Shown here piece after piece: positions 38,408-47,513 of a stretch of DNA of 64,000 bases. How positions within the stretch are numbered: the stretch's first letter is position 1; each line of letters opens with the position of its first letter. The position numbers were made by a program, and so were the translations under genes. Origin of the DNA: Salinicola halimionae (GTDB lineage Bacteria; Pseudomonadota; Gammaproteobacteria; Pseudomonadales; Halomonadaceae); NCBI RefSeq assembly GCF_003206065.1, contig NZ_PZJQ01000004.1, positions 494,864-558,863 of the forward strand, written 5' to 3'. The notes under the pieces were generated by a model. That model was not told where the DNA came from. It was given only the letters and a program-made list of their open reading frames with translations, and made no database searches.

Positions 38408-39964
38408 TCAGTCCAGGCGTCCGTCGAACAGATTGCGAAACGCGACATAGCGAGTTTCGTGCATCTCCCTCGTTGCCGGGTCGGGCTCGAGTATGCCTTC
38501 GTCAGGCACGAGTTCACGGGCTACGGCCAGCAGATCCCCGTCCCGCTGCGATGCCATGGCGGCCACGGCGGCGCCTAGCAGCACGGGCTCCGGTGCTTCT
38601 GACAGTATCACGCGGCAGCCGGTGCCATCGGCGTAGAGTTTGCGTAGCAATGGCGAACGATTGTGGCCACCACTGAGGTGGAGCGTGTCGATGGCGTAGC
38701 CGTTAGCGTTCATGCGCTCGACGATGGCGCGAGTGCCATAGACCAGTGCCGTTGCCGTGGCCCAGTACACCTTGATCAAGGTCTCCCGCGGCGGTTCCAG
38801 CGTGAGTCCCACGATGGCGCCGCGAATGTCGGGGTCAGCCAGTGGCGAACGATTGCCGATGAAATCTGGACGAACGTGTAGGCCCGGTGCCGGGTCGCCT
38901 TCTTTGAGTCGTGCCAGTAGTAGTTCCGAGAGCGCCCCGTGCGGATCGTCGCCGAACTCACTGCCCGCGCTGAACAGAGCGACGATGTGGTCCAGCAGGG
39001 CGCCGGTCAGACTCTGGCCGCCCTCATTGGCGACGAATCCGTCGCAAAGGACGTCGGGGTAGGGCCCCCAAACCCCGGGAACTTCACGGCGATCCGGTTG
39101 GGCACCGATATGGCAGGTGGAGGTGCCGGCAATGACCGCCAATCGATGGGCCGAGTGTTCGTCGAGGCTACGCCCCAGCGTGCCCATGGCGCCAGCGTAG
39201 GCGTCTATCATGCCCACTGCGAAAAGACAGTCAGTGGTCAGCCCGAGGTCGGCCGCAGCTGTCTCGCTCAATTTTCCTAGCGGCTCGCCCACGGCAGCGG
39301 CTCGATCGGTGAGCGCGGCGCGCTCGAGCACGTCCTCCATATCGATCTGCGCGAGGAATCCCCGATCCCAGCCACGATTCGGGCGTGGATCGAAGGTCCA
39401 TTTACAGGCCAGGGTGCAGACCGAGCGGCGATCGATGCCGGTGCAGTGATAGCCCAGCCAGTCGCCGAGGTCACCGGCGTAACCGATGCTGTCGTAGAGT
39501 TCCGGTCGGTTGCGCTTGAGCCACATCAGCTTGGGCATCTGCATCTCCGGCGACATCACCCCGCCGAGATTGGCCAGTGGTGTGGCCTGGGTCGCGGTAC
39601 AGATCTCCGCCTCGGCCGTCGCTCGATGATCCATCCAGACGATAATGTTCCAGGGCTCGTCGCCAGGCGATAGCGCCAATGGCTCATGCTGACGGTCAAG
39701 TAGCGCCAGTGAACAGGTCGCGCTGACCGACATGCTTTTGACCTGAACCGGGTCGATATCCGCCTTGGCCACGGCGCGACGAGTGGCGTCGCAGATCGCC
39801 CGCCAGATATCGGTGGTGCTCTGTTCGACGTGGTGTTCGAGAGGACGGTGAATGGCGATCGGCGCCTTCGCCTCGCCCACTAGACTGCCGCGGTCGTCGA
39901 AGACTCCGACGCGAGCGCTGCCGGTGCCGATGTCGACGCCCAATGAATAATGTGTATTGGTCAT
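38408..39964 (-). CDS. FGGY-family pentulose kinase (D-ribulokinase-like)
   Basis: A 518-residue FGGY carbohydrate kinase. The N-terminal domain starts SLGVDIGTGSARVGVFD, with WMDHRA (about 126-131). The C-terminal ATP-binding domain has VIAGTSTCHIG and LHLSGGHNRSPLLRKL. Overall features fit the FGGY pentulose kinase subfamily, so D-ribulose or a similar ketose is the likely substrate (inference). It is the last gene of the ABC-transporter operon, beginning 11 bp after the permease stop. The frame extends upstream to 40465 inside the permease gene; ATG 39964 is the real start. Confidence 0.88.
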   Translation of the reverse strand: MTNTHYSLGVDIGTGSARVGVFDDRGSLVGEAKAPIAIHRPLEHHVEQSTTDIWRAICDATRRAVAKADIDPVQVKSMSVSATCSLALLDRQHEPLALSPGDEPWNIIVWMDHRATAEAEICTATQATPLANLGGVMSPEMQMPKLMWLKRNRPELYDSIGYAGDLGDWLGYHCTGIDRRSVCTLACKWTFDPRPNRGWDRGFLAQIDMEDVLERAALTDRAAAVGEPLGKLSETAAADLGLTTDCLFAVGMIDAYAGAMGTLGRSLDEHSAHRLAVIAGTSTCHIGAQPDRREVPGVWGPYPDVLCDGFVANEGGQSLTGALLDHIVALFSAGSEFGDDPHGALSELLLARLKEGDPAPGLHVRPDFIGNRSPLADPDIRGAIVGLTLEPPRETLIKVYWATATALVYGTRAIVERMNANGYAIDTLHLSGGHNRSPLLRKLYADGTGCRVILSEAPEPVLLGAAVAAMASQRDGDLLAVARELVPDEGILEPDPATREMHETRYVAFRNLFDGRLD

Positions 39965-39975
39965 GGTCGGCCTGT

Positions 39976-40959
39976 TCAAGAACGTTTGAGAAAGGGCATG
40001 CGCAGCGTCATCACGACGATCAGGAACGCGCCCCAGACGGCGGTGGCGAGATGCTGGCTGGCGCCCATCAGATTCATGCCCGAGGCGATTACCTGGAGGC
40101 TCATCAGACCCAGCACCAGCGGCAGCACGCGTCCGAAGCCGCCGAACGGATTGGCGCCGGCGAGGAAACAGGCTAATACCGTGATCAGCAGGTAACTCTC
40201 GCCATGGCCCACGCGGACGGAATTGAAACGCGCCAGCATCACCATGCCGGCGATCGCGGCCAGCAACCCGGAGAGGGTGTAGAGCACGATCAGCACGCGG
40301 CGCACATCGATACCCGAGTACTCGGTGGCACGCAGGTTGGAGCCGATCATATGGATCGAGAAGCCGGTGCGCGTGAACTGCATGAAGTAGGCGAGCCCGC
40401 CGGCGGACATCAGGAAGATCAACATCGGGATGGGGATGCCGATCAGAGTGCCGCTGCCGAGCCACTGAAAGCCGGCCGGCATACCGGAGATGCCGCCGCC
40501 ACGGGTCAGGAATTCGCCAAGCCCCTGGAGGAAGATCATCGCGCCCAGCGAGACCAGAATCGGATGGGCGCCGACCCGCGCGACGATGACGCCGATCAGG
40601 AATCCGGCCGCGCTGCCGACGCCGAGACCGGCCCCGATACCCGCGACGATGCCGATCACGCCAGCGTCACCGAGGGCGTTTTGCACCAGCCAGGCCGTGG
40701 TCAGTCCCGCGATATTGGCGGTGAAGGTCACCGCGAGGTTCAGACCGCCGGAGATGATCGGCACGAGCATGGCCAGGGAAAGAAGACCGAGTTCAGGTAG
40801 CTGCACGGCCATCGAGCGAACGTTGACCGCGCTCAGAAAGCCGGGTGCCATCAGCGCGAAGAATGAGAAGCTCGCCACGAGCAGCAGCGCCATGATCCCG
40901 ATCTCGAGCGTGTCGGCGCCGAGACGGAAGGCGTGACGGGGGGCTGATGCGGAACTCAT
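39976..40959 (-). CDS. Sugar ABC transporter permease (RbsC-like), second of two
   Basis: A 327-residue permease of the ribose/branched-chain amino acid type with about nine helices. Conserved blocks are PIISGGLNLAVTFTANIAG, GVIVARVGAHPILVSLGAM and LLITVLACFLAGANPFGGFG. AGGAGG precedes ATG 40959, which overlaps the other permease's stop by four bases. It forms the membrane channel with its paralogue. Two different permease subunits point to a heterodimeric channel. Confidence 0.9.
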   Translation of the reverse strand: MSSASAPRHAFRLGADTLEIGIMALLLVASFSFFALMAPGFLSAVNVRSMAVQLPELGLLSLAMLVPIISGGLNLAVTFTANIAGLTTAWLVQNALGDAGVIGIVAGIGAGLGVGSAAGFLIGVIVARVGAHPILVSLGAMIFLQGLGEFLTRGGGISGMPAGFQWLGSGTLIGIPIPMLIFLMSAGGLAYFMQFTRTGFSIHMIGSNLRATEYSGIDVRRVLIVLYTLSGLLAAIAGMVMLARFNSVRVGHGESYLLITVLACFLAGANPFGGFGRVLPLVLGLMSLQVIASGMNLMGASQHLATAVWGAFLIVVMTLRMPFLKRS

Positions 40960-41948
40960 GAGCGTGCCTCCTGGGAAATCGTGCGACGGGGCAGCAGCTT
41001 GTCGAGATTGCTGCAGGTGATCGCCGCGAGAATGATGAAGCCGACGATCATGCGGAAGGCATAGGGCGTCACGCCGAGCAGATTGAGCCCGTTCTGTACC
41101 ACTGCCAGCAGCAGCACGCCGAGAAGCGCACCGGTCACCGAGCCCCGCCCCCCACCGAGCGTCGCGCCACCGAGGACCACGGCCGCGAGAATCGGCAGTT
41201 CCTGGCCGATCAGTGCGTTGGGCACCACCTCCTGCACGATGTGGGCCTGCATCAGCCCGGCGACGCCGGCGCAGAGACCCAGCCAGCCATAGGCGAAGGC
41301 GTGGATCATCCCCACCCGCACTCCCGAGCGCCTGGCGGCCTCCGGGCTGGAGCCGAAACCGTAAATGGCACGGCCGAACCCGGTGCGGGTGAGGATGAAT
41401 CCGGTAGCGAGGCTCATCACGACCATCACCGCCACGGGGAGATAGAGCGTCGCGCTGCCTCGTGAGGCAGGCAGGTCGATCAGCGGAACCGAATAGTAGA
41501 GCCAGTCGGGGACATCGTAGATCGACACGCCGCCGGTGAAGACCATCAGCAGGCCGAAGTAGAGATTGAAGGTGCCGATGGTGACGATGATCGAAACGAT
41601 GCGGAAACGATGAATCAGGAAGGCGTTGACCAGGCCGAGTAGGCTGCCCACGGCCATCGACAGGACGATGCCAAGCAACCAGTTGCCGCCGCCCATGTGG
41701 TCCATCAGTAGCGTCATGACCACGTACTGCACCACCGACGCCGCCACTGCGAACGAGATGTCGATGCCGCCGGCGATGAGTACCACCACCAGCCCGGCGG
41801 CGAAGATCATGTTCACGGATTGGTTGTTGAGCAGGTCAAACAGGTTCTGCGTCGTCAGAAAGGTATCCGTGGTCAAACCGAGAACCAGGCAGAGTGCGAC
41901 GATGATCGCCGCCAGCACGCCCTCGGTGCCGAGGTGCAGTTTACGCAT
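40956..41948 (-). CDS. Sugar ABC transporter permease (RbsC-like), first of two
   Basis: A 330-residue permease paralogous to the downstream one. It carries VLIAGGIDISFAVAASVVQYV, NAFLIHRFRIVSIIVTIGTFN and PILAAVVLGGATLGGGRGSVTGALLG. About nine hydrophobic segments are present. Its start overlaps the end of the ATPase gene by eight bases, so the operon is tightly coupled. It serves the same unknown sugar or polyol as the neighbouring kinase. Confidence 0.9.
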   Translation of the reverse strand: MRKLHLGTEGVLAAIIVALCLVLGLTTDTFLTTQNLFDLLNNQSVNMIFAAGLVVVLIAGGIDISFAVAASVVQYVVMTLLMDHMGGGNWLLGIVLSMAVGSLLGLVNAFLIHRFRIVSIIVTIGTFNLYFGLLMVFTGGVSIYDVPDWLYYSVPLIDLPASRGSATLYLPVAVMVVMSLATGFILTRTGFGRAIYGFGSSPEAARRSGVRVGMIHAFAYGWLGLCAGVAGLMQAHIVQEVVPNALIGQELPILAAVVLGGATLGGGRGSVTGALLGVLLLAVVQNGLNLLGVTPYAFRMIVGFIILAAITCSNLDKLLPRRTISQEARS

Positions 41949-43431
41949 TGATGATCTCCTCGAGCGATGCCTCGGTGGTGGCGTTCGGCGCGAGCTCCCG
42001 GCTGACTCGGCCCGCCTTGAGCACCACGACGCGGTCCGAATTCATCCAAATCTCGCCGGCCTCGTCCGAAATGAGAATGATCGACATGCCCTCGTCGGCG
42101 AGCTGGCGAATGATCTCGAAGATGCCCGCCTTGGCTCCCACGTCGACGCCCACCGTGGGACAGTCGAGAATCAGCACATCGGGCTTGGTCGCCAGCCACT
42201 TGGCCAACACGATCCGCTGCTGGTTGCCCCCGGAGAGAGAAGAAACCGCGAGTTCGGCGTCGCTGACCTTGGTGCCGAGACGCCGAATCCACTCGGCGGT
42301 CAGCTCGCGAAGGCGTCGCGGAGCGAGAAAGCCCCGAGGTTGTTCCAGTTCGTCCAGTACCGTTACGGCGGTATTCATGTTGATCGATTGGTTCTGGACC
42401 AGTCCCAGATGCAGGCGGTCCTCGGAGACGTAGGCGATGCCGTTGCGAATGGCGTCCCGGTTGGAGCGCATTTTCAGCGGCTTGCCGTTCTTGCGTAGCT
42501 CCCCAGTGGTGGGGCGATTCATGCCGAATAGCACGTGGGCGAGTTCGGTGCGTCCTGCGCCCAGTAGCCCGGTAAGGCCCAGTATCTCGCCGCGATGCAG
42601 CGTCAGCGAGACGTCTTCGAACTCGCCGGTACGACTCAGATGGCGCAGTTCGAGCACGGGCTCGCCCGAGCAGGCGGCATGACGTGGGGTGAGCGTCAGT
42701 TCACGGCCGGTCATCAATTGTGACAGCCGGGTCTGAGTCATGCCCTCGGTCGGATAGGTCCCGACCAGGGCGCCATTGCGAAGTACGGTCACTCGCTGAC
42801 AGACGGCCAGGACCTCCGCCAGGCGATGACTGACGAAGACGATGGAGATTCCCTGCGCGGAGAGCGAGCGGGTGATTTCGAGCAGGGTCTGCACTTCGTT
42901 GCGTGTCAGCGAGGCAGTGGGCTCGTCCATGAAAACGATTCGAGCACCGGCGCGCAGGACCCGGCAGATCGCCACCAACTGACGTCGTGCGATGGAGAGA
43001 TCCTCGACCCGGGCATCGGGGTCGAGGGGAACCCCGAGTCGTTCGATCACCTCTCGCGCCTCGTGGCGGGCAGCTCGTCGGGAGAGCGGTCGGAAAGGGC
43101 TGGCCACGTAATCGTCGAAGACGATGTTCTCGGCAACGCTCAGGTGCGGGAACAGGGCCAGATCCTGCCAGATGACATGGATCCCGAGCGCGCGGGCGTC
43201 GTGAGGGGTGATGCGGCTTACGGCGTCGGCGTTGCCGAACGAGAACGCCGCTCCCGCTTCCGGGGTGTAGACCCCGTTGAGTATCTTGATCAGCGTGCTC
43301 TTGCCGCAGCCGTTCTCGCCGGCGAGGCAGAGCACTTCGCCACGACGAAGCTCGAAGGAAACGTCATCGAGTACCCGACTCTGGCCGAATACCTTGCTGA
43401 CACGCTCCGCCCGCAGTGCGATGTCATCCAT
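41941..43431 (-). CDS. Sugar ABC transporter ATP-binding protein (RbsA/MglA-like, two NBDs)
   Basis: A 496-residue protein with two nucleotide-binding domains. The first has Walker A GENGCGKSTL, signature-like LSIARRQL and Walker B IVFMDEPTASL. The second has a degenerate Walker A (GLLGAGRTEL), as usual in this family, a strong LSGGNQQRIVLAKWL and Walker B VLILDCPTVGVD. It energises import through the two permeases. It begins 72 bp after the binding-protein gene, across a hairpin that probably lowers its expression. Confidence 0.93.
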   Translation of the reverse strand: MDDIALRAERVSKVFGQSRVLDDVSFELRRGEVLCLAGENGCGKSTLIKILNGVYTPEAGAAFSFGNADAVSRITPHDARALGIHVIWQDLALFPHLSVAENIVFDDYVASPFRPLSRRAARHEAREVIERLGVPLDPDARVEDLSIARRQLVAICRVLRAGARIVFMDEPTASLTRNEVQTLLEITRSLSAQGISIVFVSHRLAEVLAVCQRVTVLRNGALVGTYPTEGMTQTRLSQLMTGRELTLTPRHAACSGEPVLELRHLSRTGEFEDVSLTLHRGEILGLTGLLGAGRTELAHVLFGMNRPTTGELRKNGKPLKMRSNRDAIRNGIAYVSEDRLHLGLVQNQSINMNTAVTVLDELEQPRGFLAPRRLRELTAEWIRRLGTKVSDAELAVSSLSGGNQQRIVLAKWLATKPDVLILDCPTVGVDVGAKAGIFEIIRQLADEGMSIILISDEAGEIWMNSDRVVVLKAGRVSRELAPNATTEASLEEIINA

Positions 43432-43465
43432 CGCTGTCTCTCCCGGAAGGCAAGATGAAGAAAGG

Positions 43466-43484
43466 CCGCGCGGACATCGCGCGG
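43466..43484 (-). terminator. Intercistronic attenuator between binding protein and ATPase genes
   Basis: On the operon strand, CCGCGCG pairs with CGCGCGG around ATGTC and is followed by the pyrimidine-rich CCTTTCTTCATCTT. It lies between the abundant periplasmic binding protein and the membrane components, where partial terminators are common. Confidence 0.6.
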
Positions 43485-43503
43485 CGATGGGTCATGGATC
43501 GAT

Positions 43504-44490
43504 TCAGAGACCGAGTTCGGCCAGTTCGTCGACCGTCTCCTCGTTCAGCTCCAGCGGCTTGGAGGCGAACAGGGTATGACCGTCGAGACGGACTTTACCC
43601 AGCACCGGCAGATCGTCGCCGTCGGTGATCTCGCCACCTTCGTAGAGTCTGTCGCCGAGCGCGACGAAAGCCTTGCCGGCTTCCAGCGGGCTCCACTGGA
43701 AGCCCCCAGTGATGACGCCCTCATGGACCAGGCGCCGCCCCTGACCGGGAGAGAACAGGCCCATGACCTGGATATCCCCGGCCAGACCTCGCTCCTTGAC
43801 GGCTCGTGCTGCACCGATGGTGCCCTGGCTGCCGAAAGACATGATGCCGGCCAGATCCGGGTGGGCGCGGATCAAGTCCAATGTCGTGTTGCGGCTGTCG
43901 TCGACACTCTCTGCAACGCCGAAGCGGTCGGCGGCCTGCTTCATGTCCGGGCAGTTCTGATCGAGCCATTCGATGGCGGCATCGGCCCAGGCGTTGTGGG
44001 CAGGAACGTTGAGTCCGCCGACGTAGACGGCATAGGAGCCTTCGCAGCCGGTAGTGTCGGCGAGCAGCTTGGCGTGCTCTTCACCCAGTTGCTGAGCGGA
44101 GATCATCTCGAAGTCGTAGTCGATGTTCTCGGAGTCGGGACTTTCATGGGTGAGGACGATGATGCCCTGGTCGCGCGCTTTCTTGAGCACCGGCTCGAGA
44201 ACCTCGCGATCGTTGGGGACCACGCCGATGACATTGACGCCACGGGCAATGAGATCTTCCACGGCACGCACCTGCAGCGCGGGGTCGGCGCTGGTCGGTC
44301 CGATCATGTAGGCATCGACGCCGAGCTCGTCGCCCATCTCCTCGATGCCTTGTTCCATAGCGTTGAACCACGGTATCCCGCCGACCTTGGCCACGACCGC
44401 GATGGTGGGTTTGTCTTGAGCCTGCGCCATGCCGGCACTGCCGACGATGCCCGCGAGAACGGTCGCGGCGAGATATAAATTGCGTTTCAT
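43504..44490 (-). CDS. Sugar ABC transporter substrate-binding protein (RbsB-like)
   Basis: A 328-residue periplasmic binding protein with a clear signal peptide (1-25, ending MAQAQ) and a type I fold. Blocks are IAVVAKVGGIPWFNAMEQGIEE, LIARGVNVIGVVPNDREVLEPVL and MSFGSQGTIGAARAVKERG. Ligand class by homology is ribose-like, autoinducer-2-like or a polyol; it cannot be fixed here. ATG 44490 follows GGGGAA; the longer frame to 44550 runs into the promoter. First gene of the operon, divergent from the LacI-type gene. Confidence 0.9.
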   Translation of the reverse strand: MKRNLYLAATVLAGIVGSAGMAQAQDKPTIAVVAKVGGIPWFNAMEQGIEEMGDELGVDAYMIGPTSADPALQVRAVEDLIARGVNVIGVVPNDREVLEPVLKKARDQGIIVLTHESPDSENIDYDFEMISAQQLGEEHAKLLADTTGCEGSYAVYVGGLNVPAHNAWADAAIEWLDQNCPDMKQAADRFGVAESVDDSRNTTLDLIRAHPDLAGIMSFGSQGTIGAARAVKERGLAGDIQVMGLFSPGQGRRLVHEGVITGGFQWSPLEAGKAFVALGDRLYEGGEITDGDDLPVLGKVRLDGHTLFASKPLELNEETVDELAELGL

Positions 44491-44563
44491 GATCGGGTTC
44501 CCCGTCGTTGGTGGTCCGACAGCGCAGCCTTGTTCAGCGGTTATCACCAAAGTCGCTTATGAA

Positions 44564-44581
44564 TGCGCAATCGGTTGTGCA
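44564..44581. promoter_or_regulatory. Candidate LacI-family operator
   Basis: TGCGCAATCGGTTGTGCA is an 18-bp imperfect palindrome (one mismatched pair per arm) with the central CG typical of LacI-family operators. It sits in the 154-bp divergent region between the binding-protein gene and the LacI-type regulator gene. Confidence 0.55.
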
Positions 44582-44644
44582 ACTATTCGTTTCTGCATCG
44601 ATCAGGTCAATGCTACTTTTGATCTACCGAAGGGGAGGGCCCAA

Positions 44645-45670
44645 GTGTCGATCGAGCAATCCAGAAAGCTGACGATTTACGATCTTGCAAGATTGGCGAA
44701 ATCCTCGCCGAGTACCGTCAGCGCCGTCCTTAACGGAACGTGGCAGCGGCGTCGAATCAGTCGAAAGCTGGCTCAGCGAATTCTCGATCTGGCCGAGCGC
44801 GAGGGTTACTCGACCAATATGCAGGCGCGTGCGCTGAGACGAGACCGCTCCGGCATTCTCGGCATGATCCTGCCGTTGTACGACAACCGCTACTTCAGTT
44901 CGATTGCCCAGGTATTCGAAGCCGAGGCTCGACGGAGAGGCGCTTTCACCATTGTTTCCTGTACCAACCGCGACCCGGCGCAGGAGCGCGAGGCGGCGCG
45001 GATGATGCTGGCCTATCGCGTTGAACATCTGATTTGTACCGGTGCGACGAATCCTGACGTCATCGCCGAGATGTGTGGCGGCGCGGGCATCGCCAGCCTT
45101 AACCTCGACTTGCCGGGTACGGCCGCGCCTTCGGTGATATCTGCCAATCGCGAGGGGGCGCGCCGTCTGACCGATGCGCTGCTCGACCGTCTCGAGGAGA
45201 AGCAGACCGATGGGGAGCGCGTGCTATTCATCGGCGGGCGAGCTGAAGATCACAACACCCGGGAACGTATCGAGGGCTTTCGCCAGGCCCGTGAGGGGCG
45301 CGGGCTGACCACGGAGGCCACGGATATCGTCCCTTGCGACTACGCCGCCGAGAAGGCCCAGGCAGCGCTCGAGGCCTACGTCGGTCGTGAAGGCCGGCTG
45401 CCCGCCGCGATGTTCGTCAACTCGACGATCTCTCTGGAAGGTATCGTCCGCTGGCTGCGCCTAGGTGACCATGACATGAACGACATCATCATGGGCTGCT
45501 TCGACTGGGACCCTCTGGCGGCGGCCTTTCATCCGAGACTGATCATGATGCGCCAGGACGTTCCCACGATGATTGCGCGTCTTTTCGACTGGATCGATAC
45601 CCCACCCGAGGACCCGACGATACGCCTGGAAGTCATGCCGGAAATCATCGGTGATCCCACGGCGACCTGA
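44645..45670 (+). CDS. LacI-family transcriptional regulator of the adjacent sugar operon
   Basis: A 341-residue regulator. The N-terminal LacI helix-turn-helix is [20 protein letters not shown] followed by LNG (9-31), then a hinge and a periplasmic-binding-protein-like sensor domain. The start is GTG 44645 with AGGGGAGG upstream, which places the DNA-binding domain at the N-terminus; the open frame from 44429 crosses the divergent promoter and is rejected. It probably represses the transporter-kinase operon until the sugar is present. Confidence 0.9.
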   Translation: MSIEQSRKLTIYDLARLAKSSPSTVSAVLNGTWQRRRISRKLAQRILDLAEREGYSTNMQARALRRDRSGILGMILPLYDNRYFSSIAQVFEAEARRRGAFTIVSCTNRDPAQEREAARMMLAYRVEHLICTGATNPDVIAEMCGGAGIASLNLDLPGTAAPSVISANREGARRLTDALLDRLEEKQTDGERVLFIGGRAEDHNTRERIEGFRQAREGRGLTTEATDIVPCDYAAEKAQAALEAYVGREGRLPAAMFVNSTISLEGIVRWLRLGDHDMNDIIMGCFDWDPLAAAFHPRLIMMRQDVPTMIARLFDWIDTPPEDPTIRLEVMPEIIGDPTAT

Positions 45671-45748
45671 GTGGCCGGATAGTCATCCGCTTCTCGTCCA
45701 TGCGCTGCTGCCCGTACCGACCCTCGAACGAAAGGGAGCAGTCGACCC

Positions 45749-45777
45749 TGTCGCAAATCGCATCGTCATGTCGCAAA
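45749..45777. promoter_or_regulatory. Direct repeat TGTCGCAAA upstream of soxB
   Basis: TGTCGCAAA occurs at 45749 and again at 45769, exactly 20 bp apart (two helical turns), about 120 bp before soxB. Paired direct repeats of this spacing are typical of AraC-family activator sites, so this is a candidate GbdR or SouR-type operator. Confidence 0.45.
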
Positions 45778-45893
45778 CACGCTTGAGCGTGACGTCGCAG
45801 AGCATCATGCCCCCCAAGGCGGACGATAACATCGCGGAAAATCATCGATCCGATGATCGATACCGCCGTCCGCCGAGGCGTAGAGAGGGGCTC

Positions 45894-47144
45894 ATGCAAC
45901 GCTATTCCGGTTTCAGTCTGGTCAAACACGCGCTCAGTCATCACGAGAACTGGCAGCGTCATTGGCGTAACCCGACCCCGAAAAAAGAGTATGACGTGAT
46001 CATCGTCGGTGGCGGTGGGCACGGCCTGGCTACCGCCTATTATCTCGCCAAGCAGCACGGAATCACCAACGTGGCGGTGATCGAGAAAGGCTGGCTTGGC
46101 GGTGGCAATACGGCGCGTAATACCACGATCGTGCGCTCGAACTATCTGTGGGATGAGTCCGCCGCACTCTACGAGCATTCGATGAAGCTGTGGGAGGGGC
46201 TTTCGCAAGACCTCAACTACAACGTGATGTTCTCACAGCGTGGTGTGCTCAACCTCGGCCACACCTTGCAGGACATGCGTGATATTCAACGCCGCGTCCA
46301 CGCCAACCGTCTCAACGGCATCGACGGCGAGGTGGTCACGCCCGCTCAGATCAAGGAGATCGAGCCGGCGCTGGATACCTCCGAGCGTGCCCGCTATCCG
46401 ATTCTCGGCGCGTCGTGGCAGCCGCGCGGCGGGGTGGCGCGACACGATGCGGTGGCTTGGGGGTTCGCCCGTGGCGCCGATGCACGCGGTGTCGATCTGC
46501 TTCAGCAGACCGAGGTCACGGGCTTCAAGATCCTCGATGGCAAGGTCGTAGGTGTCCATACCAATCGGGGGGATATCGGTGCCAGGACGGTGGGCTGCGT
46601 CACCGCGGGAAACTCCGGCGTGCTGGCGAAGATGGCGGGTTTCCAGCTACCGGTAGAGTCGCACCCCCTACAGGCGCTGGTATCCGAACCGCTCAAGCCG
46701 ATTCTCAACACCGTGACCATGTCCAATCATGTGCACGGTTATATCAGCCAGTCCGACAAGGGCGATCTGGTGATCGGCGCGGGTATCGACGGCTACCTTG
46801 GCTATGGTCAACGCGGCAGTTTTTCGGTGGTGGAGCACACGTTGCAAGCGATCATCGAGATGTTCCCGATGTTCTCCCGTGTCCGCATGAATCGACAGTG
46901 GGGCGGTATCGTCGATACCACGCCGGATGCCTGCCCGATCATCTCCAAGACGCCGGTACAGGGGCTTTTCTTCAACTGTGGCTGGGGGACCGGTGGCTTC
47001 AAGGCGACTCCGGGCTCCGGCAATGTCTTCGCCTGGACGCTGGCCCACGGGCAAGCGCATCCGATCGCCGCGCCGTTCTCGATCGATCGATTCAGAACCG
47101 GCGCGCTCATTGATGAACACGGCGCCGCGGGCGTAGCCCACTGA
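45894..47144 (+). CDS. soxB: Heterotetrameric sarcosine oxidase subunit beta
   Basis: A 416-residue FAD-dependent oxidoreductase. The Rossmann motif is [18 protein letters not shown] (35-52). His184 in [11 protein letters not shown] corresponds to the covalent FMN-attachment histidine of the family. The C-terminal part has [18 protein letters not shown]. It is the catalytic subunit that oxidises sarcosine to glycine. ATG 45894 has GAGGGG upstream; the earlier part of the frame (from 45573) overlaps the LacI-type gene. It starts the soxBDAG-purU operon. Confidence 0.95.
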   Translation: MQRYSGFSLVKHALSHHENWQRHWRNPTPKKEYDVIIVGGGGHGLATAYYLAKQHGITNVAVIEKGWLGGGNTARNTTIVRSNYLWDESAALYEHSMKLWEGLSQDLNYNVMFSQRGVLNLGHTLQDMRDIQRRVHANRLNGIDGEVVTPAQIKEIEPALDTSERARYPILGASWQPRGGVARHDAVAWGFARGADARGVDLLQQTEVTGFKILDGKVVGVHTNRGDIGARTVGCVTAGNSGVLAKMAGFQLPVESHPLQALVSEPLKPILNTVTMSNHVHGYISQSDKGDLVIGAGIDGYLGYGQRGSFSVVEHTLQAIIEMFPMFSRVRMNRQWGGIVDTTPDACPIISKTPVQGLFFNCGWGTGGFKATPGSGNVFAWTLAHGQAHPIAAPFSIDRFRTGALIDEHGAAGVAH

Positions 47145-47156
47145 AGGAGACTGGCG

Positions 47157-47513
47157 ATGTTTCATATCTACTGCCCTTATTGCGCCGAGTATCGCGAGGA
47201 GGAGGAATTTCATCCCAAGGGGCAGGCGCACATTGCGCGTCCGGCGGACCCGACGGCGACTTCCGACGATACCTGGGGCGAATACCTTTTCTTTCGCGAC
47301 AATCCTCGCGGCGTGCACCACGAACTGTGGGTCCATGCGGTGGGCTGTCGCAAGTTCTTCAACATCACTCGGGATACACGCAGCTATGCGATCCTGGAGA
47401 CCTATCGCATGGGCGATCAGCCTAGCGTGACGGCTGAGTCCATGATTCTTGCCGAGCGAGATGCCGAGTGCGGAGTCACCTCAACCGCGACGATGCAGGG
47501 AGTGCCGTCATGA
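47157..47513 (+). CDS. soxD: Sarcosine oxidase subunit delta
   Basis: A 118-residue SoxD with the usual zinc site: Cys6 and Cys9 in IYCPYCAEYR, then His60 and Cys64 in HAVGCRKFF. The family core GEYLFFRDNPRGVHHELWVH is intact. The delta subunit binds zinc and stabilises the heterotetramer. It is 12 bp after soxB, and its stop overlaps the soxA start (ATGA). Confidence 0.95.
   Translation: MFHIYCPYCAEYREEEEFHPKGQAHIARPADPTATSDDTWGEYLFFRDNPRGVHHELWVHAVGCRKFFNITRDTRSYAILETYRMGDQPSVTAESMILAERDAECGVTSTATMQGVPS

Noticed and set aside
41941-43431. First ABC signature LSIAR as a sign of a broken transporter ATPase
   Set aside because: Variant signatures in the first half and a degenerate Walker A in the second are normal for RbsA/MglA-type proteins.
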